Of a stretch of DNA of 64,000 bases, positions 23,475 to 30,500 are shown one piece after another. Made by a program: the position numbers and the translations under genes. Below the pieces are notes generated by a model. That model searched no databases, was not told the origin of the DNA, and saw only the letters and a list, made by a program, of their open reading frames with translations. Source of the stretch: Pseudomonas haemolytica (GTDB lineage Bacteria; Pseudomonadota; Gammaproteobacteria; Pseudomonadales; Pseudomonadaceae); NCBI RefSeq assembly GCF_009659625.1, contig NZ_VOIW01000004.1, positions 558,001-622,000 on the forward strand, written 5' to 3'. Position 1 is the first letter of the stretch; every line of letters starts with the position of its first letter.

Positions 23475-23751
23475 TGATGCCTTGCACGTTTTTACGTGAA
23501 GGACTTATAGTCCGCTGGTCGCCCCCATGGCGATTCAGGTTTGGCGACCTGACGGTAGAGAATGCGCAAGCTGGTGGCTTTTGTGCAGCCACTTGCGCGC
23601 CTGCAAAGTCGTTTTATGACGGCTGTGCGCGGGAGACCTTCGGGTCTGCCGGTTTTCTCTACTGCCGGTTCGCCAACCTGCGTACAGCTGTCACCCATAC
23701 GTTTGGCGACGTTTGAGTGATGGCATTTATCACTTAAGTAGAGAGCTTAAT
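23475..23751 (+). ncRNA. Large structured leader RNA upstream of the DUF6124-like gene
   Basis: The 280 bases before the gene at 23752 can fold almost completely. Hairpin 1 is GGACT-TAT-AGTCC. A long-range stem pairs GGTT(T)GGCGA near 23539 with TCGCCAACC near 23670, continued inside by GTAGAGAA (about 23555) with TTCTCTAC (about 23657). Within it are a long hairpin (GCGCAA...GTGGCT / AGCCAC...TTGCGC, 23564-23598) and AGACC-TTCG-GGTCT. GTTTGGCGAC occurs twice (23539-23548, 23701-23710) and both can pair with GGTCGCC at 23517-23523, so alternative folds are possible. A last hairpin AGTGAT/ATCACT lies just before the ribosome site. A second, degenerate copy of the 5-prime part is at 19831. The RNA family is not known to me. 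Confidence 0.6.
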
Positions 23752-24021
23752 ATGAACCGATACATGCCGTTAACAGGTCACGACTCAACCATCCCCGCGC
23801 TGGTAATCGACACGCAAGCGCCTCTCGATGTTCTCTATGACGCCGCCGCGTATCGTATTCGCGCGGTGACGCAGTTTTTGGAGAACCTGGCGTTTCGGGA
23901 GGAAATCAGCAGTGATGCGATTGTGCTGCACGACTTTGCGCTGTTGCTGGCCATCCCTCTGAGAGATGGGTGTGATCTACTGGATGTGGTTGGACGGAAG
24001 TTGAATTCGCTAGCTTCTTAA
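23752..24021 (+). CDS. DUF6124/DUF3077-like small protein
   Basis: An 89-aa protein; ATG 23752 (MNRYMPLTGHD) is chosen over 23713 because it follows AGAGAG and lies after the leader hairpins. The body APLDVLYDAAAYRIRAVTQFLENLAF ... LHDFALLLAIPLRDGCDLLDVV is the two-helix pattern of the short Pseudomonas proteins grouped as DUF3077/DUF6124, whose function is unknown. It is expressed away from the orphan toxin gene (divergent) and followed by a terminator. Confidence 0.65.
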   Translation: MNRYMPLTGHDSTIPALVIDTQAPLDVLYDAAAYRIRAVTQFLENLAFREEISSDAIVLHDFALLLAIPLRDGCDLLDVVGRKLNSLAS

Positions 24022-24029
24022 ATAAAAAT

Positions 24030-24052
24030 GGGCGGTTATCTGGTAACCGCCC
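24030..24052 (+). terminator. Hairpin after the DUF6124-like gene
   Basis: GGGCGGTTA / TAACCGCCC stem with a TCTGG loop, 9 bases after the stop codon. The T-run is poor (TACTC), but the A-run before the stem gives a T-run on the opposite strand. Confidence 0.6.
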
Positions 24053-24231
24053 TACTCAAAAATCCAAGCAGACAAAAATAAAAATTGATTTTTAAAGAAC
24101 GCAATTCTTGTAACCCTATCAAAAACCGGATACTTATGGCCCGACACGTCGGCCCTGTTCGCGACAGAAATATATTAAACAAATTGCCAATTTAAATATA
24201 GACAAAATTCTCATACTGACAAATAAGGTAA

Positions 24232-24801
24232 ATGACTATGGATAGCAAACAGATCAATGAAGCCAGCAAATTTCTTAGCTACGTACTAAGACATAAACCA
24301 CACTCTATTGGGCTTGAGTTAGACTCGGACGGGTGGGCAGAGATCGACCAATTAATAATTGGCTCCGCGAATGAGGGGCGTAATATAAATCGTGAAATGA
24401 TTTTGGCTATCTTGACAAGCAGTGAAAAAAAACGCTTTGCAATTTCTAGCGATGGGCAACATATTAGAGCTTTGCAGGGACACTCAAGTGAAAATGTAAG
24501 TATCCGACTCCCTGCTGAAACCCCGCCGACAATTTTGTATCACGGAACGGCCACTCGCTTCCTAAAGTCAATCCAGCAACAAGGATTAATCTCCGGTTCT
24601 CGCCATCATGTACATTTAACAAAAGATAAAAGCACAGCATTAGCCGTTGGACAGAGATACGGAAAACCTGTGATCCTCATAATTGACTCTCTAAAAATGC
24701 ATCAAGACGGTTTAGCTTTTTATCTAGCTGAAAATGGTATATGGCTAACAACCCACGTTCCGCCACAATATATTATGCAGGAACAAGGAAGCTCCATCTA
24801 G
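24232..24801 (+). CDS. kptA: RNA 2-prime-phosphotransferase (KptA/Tpt1 family)
   Basis: A 189-aa enzyme that transfers the 2-prime phosphate of spliced or ligated RNA to NAD, giving ADP-ribose 1,2-cyclic phosphate. The N-terminal winged domain has FLSYVLRHKPHSIGLELDSDGW, the family signature, and the ADP-ribosyltransferase-like C-terminal domain has ILYHGTATRFLKSIQQQGL and SRHHVHLTKDKSTALAVGQRYG. Conserved Arg and His residues of the family (RHKP, H-G-T, R-HH-V-H) are visible. The ribosome site AAGGT precedes ATG 24232. It is AT-rich like the surrounding immunity cassettes and lies on the opposite strand. Bacterial KptA has no established pathway; a role in repairing toxin-damaged RNA is only a guess. 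Confidence 0.9.
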   Translation: MTMDSKQINEASKFLSYVLRHKPHSIGLELDSDGWAEIDQLIIGSANEGRNINREMILAILTSSEKKRFAISSDGQHIRALQGHSSENVSIRLPAETPPTILYHGTATRFLKSIQQQGLISGSRHHVHLTKDKSTALAVGQRYGKPVILIIDSLKMHQDGLAFYLAENGIWLTTHVPPQYIMQEQGSSI

Positions 24802-24871
24802 CATAAAGGTCTGGATACACGCACCTTATAGCTTACATCAACCAAACACCCAACTCTCAGCGTAAATCTTT

Positions 24872-25263
24872 TCATTCAAAAGAAAAGGATTTGGCTATCA
24901 CATATACAGCGACACCTATAGAATGGAAAAACAATCGATAATGAGCATAACCGGAAATACCAGACCTTTCTTTATCTATATCTACCATCTCTGAATAACC
25001 ATACTCGACCAAACAATTAAGAAGCTCTATGCCTTCATCACTTGAACAGCTAAATGGGCTGTACCCAGGGAACGGCAACTTATAAAAGTATTTTGCCTTT
25101 TTAAATCGAAACGTTTTTTTTCGTCGGAAGCCCCATCACCGATTTCAAAAAAAACATTTATGATCAGTTCTGTTCCTGCATAAAGTATTTCAACCCTACT
25201 CTCACCATCAAGGGGCAAAAAACTATTCATATCAACAAGTTTTTTAGGATTAGATAATTTCAC
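24872..25263 (-). pseudogene. Immunity gene broken by a frameshift in an A-run
   Basis: Two abutting frames make one protein of about 130 aa if one base is added in the run of eight A (minus strand; 25114-25121). The first half reads MKLSNPKKLVDMNSFLPLDG ... ELIINVFFEIGDGASDEKK, and the rest, in the next frame, TFRFKKAKYFYKLPFPGYSPF ... RLFFHSIGVAVYVIAKSFSFE. It starts 5 bases after the stop of a severed toxin tail, the position of an immunity gene. A sequencing error or slippage at the homopolymer could restore it; otherwise it is decayed. No family recognised. Confidence 0.6.
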
Positions 25264-25268
25264 TTTGT

Positions 25269-25517
25269 TTATTTCCTCGCCTTCTCTACAGAGCCTTCAT
25301 AGTTTTTATTAAGCTGATTCTTTACCAAATCATCAAAAGTTGTATTATCAAAAGCTTTTAGGCCGGTTTTATCGATACCGTGCCATTGGCTCTTCGGTAT
25401 GCCTGCGTCTATGAGCGCAGTGGAGGTTCTGGTGTTGGAAATTACTTTTCTTCCGTCGATAACCACATAATCAAGAGGTACCTGATTCGGACGAATAGTA
25501 GGAGAAAGGGGACAGAT
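25269..25517 (-). pseudogene. Severed C-terminal tail of a polymorphic toxin
   Basis: The last ~75 codons of a toxin whose body is missing. In-frame reading begins inside palindrome R3 (a TAA lies in its arm at 25518-25520) and continues through RPNQVPLDYVVIDGRKVI, NTRTSTALIDAGIPKSQWHG and FDDLVKNQLNKNYEGSV. The phrase VPLDYVVIDGRKVISNTRTS is the kind of sequence found at the very end of hemagglutinin-type toxins. A GTG at 25466 could start a 65-aa product but has no ribosome site. The immunity gene follows 5 bases later. Confidence 0.55.
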
Positions 25518-25566
25518 TTATTTAATACGCTTTTCAACTCTAATTTAAATAAATCTGCCCCCTTTT
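25505..25566. repeat. Palindromic repeat R3
   Basis: AAAGGGGACAGATTTATTT and AAATAAATCTGCCCCCTTT around a centre containing TACGCTTTTCAACTCTAATT. It lies between the immunity gene ending at 25622 and the severed toxin tail, and forms the exact 5-prime edge of that tail. Its centre is close to that of R5. Confidence 0.85.
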
Positions 25567-25621
25567 CTCCCGAACCAAAAGAATAAATTATCAAGTTTTT
25601 CATATTTATTAGCCAGACCTT

Positions 25622-26101
25622 TCAGTCCTCTCCCTCCACGGCTATAAAAATAAGACATTCACTCTCAACAACATCCGAGGGGATAGACCTGTAAACAAAA
25701 ATCTCATCTCCCAAATTCAAAATAAAAAGACGCTCTTCGCAATCAAATGAAAAACCAACACCCACAACCCTATCCTCCACTGAGGATTTCACCAGAACAG
25801 CTGAAGACAGCGTTTTTTTTATAACATTACTAAAGCATGCATCGTCGGACATCGACGCAATTACTTGCGCGCCATACTCTTGCATATCGCACTCGATTAA
25901 TGGCTCCACGGATAGTCCTATCGAAGCCCCATCACTATCGCAAAAAAAACGGCCAGGAATGCTTCCTTCAAAATGGAAACTAATCTCTTGCGGAAAGCCA
26001 TGCGCCACCGAGCCTAACTTATGAATCAGGGCGTCCACCGACAAAAGCTTTTTGCCAATGGCAAGTATAAGCCACGCTTTCAACGAAGAGTCTTTCATCA
26101 T
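25622..26101 (-). CDS. Probable orphan immunity protein, 159 aa
   Basis: A soluble acidic protein (MMKDSSLKAWLILAIGKKLL ... SIPSDVVESECLIFIAVEGED) without recognised family. Either of the two ATGs may be used; GGAAGG lies 7 bases before the second (26098). Its first ATG overlaps a TGA that ends a seven-codon remnant (PLEGKVR) leading back to palindrome R4, the same ATGA coupling seen for the neighbouring cassette. Palindrome R3 follows its stop. Position, size and AT-richness mark it as an orphan immunity gene whose toxin has been lost. Confidence 0.55.
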   Translation of the reverse strand: MMKDSSLKAWLILAIGKKLLSVDALIHKLGSVAHGFPQEISFHFEGSIPGRFFCDSDGASIGLSVEPLIECDMQEYGAQVIASMSDDACFSNVIKKTLSSAVLVKSSVEDRVVGVGFSFDCEERLFILNLGDEIFVYRSIPSDVVESECLIFIAVEGED

Positions 26102-26122
26102 CTAACCTTCCCTTCCAGGGGA

Positions 26123-26183
26123 AAAGGGGACAGATTTATTTGTCAACTTTCTACGAAAATTCAAATAAATCTGCCCCCGCTTT
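26123..26183. repeat. Palindromic repeat R4
   Basis: AAAGGGGACAGATTTATTT and AAATAAATCTGCCCCCGCTTT with a 21-base centre, 19 bases past the stop of the membrane protein gene at 26202 and 21 bases before the next immunity gene. Confidence 0.85.
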
Positions 26184-26201
26184 CTGATCCCATACGACGC
26201 T

Positions 26202-26669
26202 CTATTCACTAGGCAGACTTTGAGGGAGAAACCAATAAGCGGCAGCCCAAGTAGAGCCCCCACCCAACAAAAAACTCAAAACCACAGGAAAAATATTTCT
26301 CATTATTTGATAGTTCTCAACTTTATTTATAAAGAAAAAAACAACACCAAACATCCATACGGAGGAAACAATAGCGCCCACAACTGAAACCACTACGTAC
26401 ACTTTAAACCCACCCACAGGCTTAATAAAAACCAGTGATAGAGCGAAGACCAATGAAGGAAGAAAGAAAATCAATTGCGCCATTAATGGAATTGTAATAA
26501 ATAGCGAAAAAACCTCACCCCCTCTCACCTCTCCGATTAATGATGAGTTTTCAAATACTGTTACCATTATCGAAATTAACATTAATGGAACAGCTACCAA
26601 CCCCGCAAAAAATGGACATAATAAGAATGCGAAAAACACTTTTATTCGGGGATATGTACTAGACGTCAT
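26202..26669 (-). CDS. Four-helix membrane protein, probable immunity protein of a lost toxin
   Basis: A 155-aa protein (from ATG 26669; 26678 also possible) with four membrane helices: FFAFLLCPFFAGLVAVPLMLI, LFITIPLMAQLIFFLPSLVF, VYVVVSVVGAIVSSVWMFGVVF and FPVVLSFLLGGGSTWAAAYWF. Its start overlaps by ATGA the stop of a severed toxin tail, the normal coupling of toxin and immunity genes. Membrane immunity proteins usually protect against pore-forming or membrane-acting toxins; here the toxin body is missing, so that is inference. Confidence 0.6.
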   Translation of the reverse strand: MTSSTYPRIKVFFAFLLCPFFAGLVAVPLMLISIMVTVFENSSLIGEVRGGEVFSLFITIPLMAQLIFFLPSLVFALSLVFIKPVGGFKVYVVVSVVGAIVSSVWMFGVVFFFINKVENYQIMRNIFPVVLSFLLGGGSTWAAAYWFLPQSLPSE

Positions 26670-26850
26670 AGCGCGCATCCTTGACTAGCATCATAGCCTA
26701 GCAACTTACAACCAAATTCAACCCTAGATCTATAATCTAAGATATCTACACCATCGGTGATACCCGGCACATCAACTGGCAATTTTGCCGCACCTTTGTC
26801 CGAATCCGTCATGTATTTTGATACCCCAAAAAAGGAACAAAGAGGAACAA
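26666..26850 (-). pseudogene. Severed toxin tail before the membrane immunity gene
   Basis: An in-frame stretch of about 60 codons from palindrome R5 to a TGA overlapping the next start. From the internal ATG 26812 it reads MTDSDKGAAKLPVDVPGI, TDGVDILDYRSRVEFG and CKLLGYDASQGCAL. No start site or ribosome site is visible, and upstream the frame closes at a TAA in the R5 arm (26867-26869). It is best explained as the last part of a toxin cut off at the repeat. Confidence 0.5.
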
Positions 26851-26913
26851 AAGGGGACAGATTTATTTATACGCTTTTCCAGCTCAACTTAAATAAAATC
26901 TGCCCCCTTTTTT
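26850..26913. repeat. Palindromic repeat R5
   Basis: AAAGGGGACAGATTTATTT and AAATAAAATCTGCCCCCTTTTTT around TACGCTTTTCCAGCTCAACTT, nearly the same centre as R3. It lies 46 bases after the stop of the cognate immunity gene of the main CdiA, followed by additional CCCCCTTTTTTCC and CTGTCCCCTT fragments. Confidence 0.85.
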
Positions 26914-26958
26914 CCGCCCCCTTTTTTCCAACTGTCCCCTTCCCAACTATCTGACTAA

Positions 26959-27555
26959 CTAGGCAACGGTTTCTTGATCACCATTAACAGAATCAAACAG
27001 TACGCCGACAACACCAGCCGCCATAAATCGCCGCTTCACTTCCTCGCTAACTATGATCGCACCCAAATATTTTTTGAGTCTAAAGATATGACTTGATCCG
27101 ACCCTGCCCGGGTCAACCACCAAATTGTAGAAAGCACGATAATTGCCGGCCATATCTGGCCTAACAGGATCATTAACCTCAAACTTTTTATAGCGAGAGC
27201 GCTTTTCATCCACGCAATCAATTTGCGTTTCTATAATCATCAAGAAATAGTTCTGACAAACCTTTTTATTATTTATCTTAACCGGCTCAAAAATGACATT
27301 TTGATAAGGTTCGTCTATCTCTGGCAAGCCGGCGAGTGAATTTATTGCCCTCTCGCTTAAAACAGGAACACTGGCGTACCCAGCAAGGGAATAATCAACT
27401 TCTTTACCGTCGAATCTTACATCGAGGGTATATGTGCCTGGCTCCATAAAATTAACTGGAGGATCACTGAAATGCCAGTTATCTACATGATGTACATCTC
27501 CGAGCACCCACCTATCGCAGACAGTTACATCTTGTCGCATTAAATAATATTTCAT
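26959..27555 (-). CDS. Imm11/DUF1629-type immunity protein, cognate to the full-length CdiA
   Basis: A 198-aa protein beginning MKYYLMRQDVTVCDRWVLGDV, with FMEPGTYTLDVRF, GYASVPVLSERAINSL and FRLKKYLGAIIVSEEVKRRFMAAGVVGVLF. The MKYY- start, the S-E-RA motif and the late D-x-x-G/helix part resemble the DUF1629 (Imm11) immunity family. ATG 27555 is chosen because the toxin stop (TGA 27557-27559) is 1 base away and its ribosome site (GAGG) lies in the toxin gene end; the open frame to 27588 runs into the toxin gene. It should bind and block the AHH nuclease tail. Confidence 0.8.
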   Translation of the reverse strand: MKYYLMRQDVTVCDRWVLGDVHHVDNWHFSDPPVNFMEPGTYTLDVRFDGKEVDYSLAGYASVPVLSERAINSLAGLPEIDEPYQNVIFEPVKINNKKVCQNYFLMIIETQIDCVDEKRSRYKKFEVNDPVRPDMAGNYRAFYNLVVDPGRVGSSHIFRLKKYLGAIIVSEEVKRRFMAAGVVGVLFDSVNGDQETVA

Positions 27556-27556
27556 T

Positions 27557-30500
27557 TCAGTCCCTCGTAAGCCATTTATTAACTTCACTACCCACGATTA
27601 CTGCTTCTGACTTAATTCCTTCCAATGTCCTTGTCACAGCTGACTTATACGCTGGAGTCCCTGGAGCTAATCCTCGAGTAGCCTGCTCCAAACTACCAAA
27701 TACATACTGGTGATACTCAATCGGATGAGGACCTCTGTGTCCTGGCACCGCAACCAAGTTTTCCGTGGCACGGTTAATATTAAGGTCAGCGCCATCAAAG
27801 AATTGCTGATACTCCTTTGTCCACGCTATCTGTCCATTCGCGCCAGAGGTACATTTGTTAGTACAAATATGATGTATGGGTATAGATTCGTAATTTACTG
27901 GTGCGGGGACACTGACCCGGCCTTCATCCAATGTAACATAACCACCGCTGTTATCCCGATACACAGGCTTCCCTTCTGCAGTATAACGCCCAGTTGAGTT
28001 ATACACTCCACCTCTAGGCCCAGTAACCGTGGCTGTACCATCTGCGTTCCGACTCAAAAGATAGTCTACTGGCACGTTAAACTCAGGTGATGGTAAGGCT
28101 AAAGGCTTGCTTGAGGGTATTTCTCCCGCTGCTTTTAAATTGCTCGCTGAAAGCTCTTTCGAAAGCCCCTCAACCAAATCCGCAGACTCGGCAACCTTAC
28201 CTTCCAGATAAAGTTTTTTAGCCTTCCCTAAGACTTTCTGGGCGGCATCACCGGCGCCCGGGATGAGTCCAATACTCGCCATGGCATAGTCAAACGGATC
28301 CTCAGCCTCATAGAAGCCCTTTGCATCGCCGTAAACCGGAATGAAGTCTGAACCAAATTCAGCGAGCTGCTCAGCCAGGCGCTTTGTCTGAGCAAGCGCA
28401 ATCGGGCTATCTACTTGCTTAATGCTTCGAAGCTCCGCCTCAATGGAATACGCCGCAAGCTCTTTATTCTGGTCAATTTGCTTAGCCTGCTCTTTAGCCT
28501 CAGGGCCAAATCTTGCAACCACAAGGCTTCGAGCAGCCTCCGATGCTTCTCGCCGTAAAGAACGACAGGTAGCACCTGCACCATTCGCACTGCAGGCTGT
28601 GGTTAGCGCCAAATCTCGACTTTTATCTAGAGCATCCAGAGCGTCAGCACGCCCACACGCAGCACTATCTCCTCCCTGGCATTTCTTCTTGGCAGCCCAG
28701 CGCTCTTGGTTTTCTTCATGGTTGAGGTAGTTGTACTGTGTCGAACTGCCCGCCACCCATGCTCCGGTCTGCAAACTCTCACCGTCAGCATCACTGTCCA
28801 CCGACGCCGCAAGCACACCAATCAACTGCGAGCTCATCACCAGCAAGCTCTTTCGCTTATCCTCCGGCATGCTGGCGTACTGTTTGGCGAGGCTGTCTAC
28901 CAGGGCTTCGTTCACACCTGCTGCCAACGCACCGGTACGGAAATCGCCGCCAGCGGCTTCAGCTGCCAGCCCGCCCATCAACGCATGCAGCCCAATCTTG
29001 GTGATACCGCCGTCGGCAAACCGATTCTTGGATACATCACCAATCATGTTGAAGCCATAGGCAGCAAATGCATTGGCAAGGCTGCTTTGCAATGCATCCC
29101 CGAAGCTGGCTTCTCCTCCCAGCGCTTTAGTCAGGATGGCCGATGTGCCGTTTTGCAGAACCTGATTCGCAGTAAATTGACCAACACCTTGCCAGGTACT
29201 CAATGGGCTCGCGGATGTCACTGCGCCCGAGTTAGGCAGCGCAGTAGTAGTGCCTGTCTGCGTGCTGGTCCAGTCGTCGTAGAACCCTGCGGTCAGCCCC
29301 GCGGTAACCCCCGAGACAACATAGCCCCGCATCGCATCGCTGGAGGTTACGTCCTTGACCACTGCGCCTAAATTGCCACGGTTATTGATTGTGCTGATAG
29401 CACCATTGCTGGCCATGCCGGCAAGCACAACGCTGCCCGCAGCATTGGCCCAGCCTGCGGCAGATGTGGCAGTGGCAGCAGCCGTCGCCCCAGCCATCGA
29501 GGTGCCCGTCCCAGCGGCTGCAATTGCGCCGCTGGCGGCCCCCATCGTGAAGTAGGTAACAATGATCGCTATGACAATTTGCGCACCGGCGCCCAGGCCG
29601 GAATTGCTGTATTTGAAGCTGTCGTGCAGCTCTTTGACCTCGCGCCAGTCAACATCGCCACGCTGCTCCATTTGCTTGATCCAGGCGAGGCTTGGGTCCG
29701 CCTGGACCATCGCGTCGATGGTCTGGCTTACCGTGTTCTGGTTAACCTGCCTTACATCAATCTTCAAGCCGTCCACGGCCTTGATTGCCAGCTCACCCTG
29801 CGCCACCAACTCACTCTGACGCAACGTCTCGTCGGTATTACCCTTGCCCTTGGCGCTGGTCCAAGCCAGGTCACCCTTGCTTTTCTCGTGGCTCTCCTGA
29901 TGCAGGTCTTTGACTGCCTCGAAAGTCACCGCACCGCCACTGGTGATGGCCAGGTCTTTACCGCTCTTAAGCCTAGCCCGCTGATACAGCTGGTCACCGC
30001 CACTGACCAGCGACAAATCCCCACCGGTCTTGATCTCAGTCCCCACATTCGTAACGCGTGTCACCTCATCGCGCTTGGTCTTCTTCGCGCCCCAGCCACC
30101 CTTCTCCTTCATGTCGTAAAGGCTGTAGGTGCTGTTCTGCGCCGCCAACAAACTCAACTTATCCCCGCTATACAGATAAGCCTCATTCCCCGCACTGATC
30201 CTGCTCGCCACGATCGTGGTGTCGCGCCCGGCCTGGCTGACAAAATCCCCACCCGCCGTCAGCACGCTTGCCACCTGGGTGGTCTGGTCGTCCGAGGTCT
30301 TGATGCGTTTCTTGCCGTGTTTTTCCTTGCCCTCGACGTTGTGAATGTCGCTGACCGAGGCGATGTTGAGGTCGCGGCCGGCGGCGATGTTGAGGTCTTT
30401 GCCGGCGGTGGCGGTGCTGCCGATGATGTTGACGTCTTGCCCGGCCTGCATGTTGAGGTTGCCGCCGGCCGTGACGCTGGCGGCGAGGTTTTTGACGTCG

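Noticed and set aside
23492..23698. 68-codon minus-strand frame in the DUF6124 leader
   Set aside because: It lies wholly inside a strongly structured leader RNA; the apparent protein follows the hairpin arms.
24872..27555. CRISPR array, because of the repeated palindromes
   Set aside because: The copies are 0.6-0.7 kb apart with genes in between, not regularly spaced with short spacers, and no cas gene is present.
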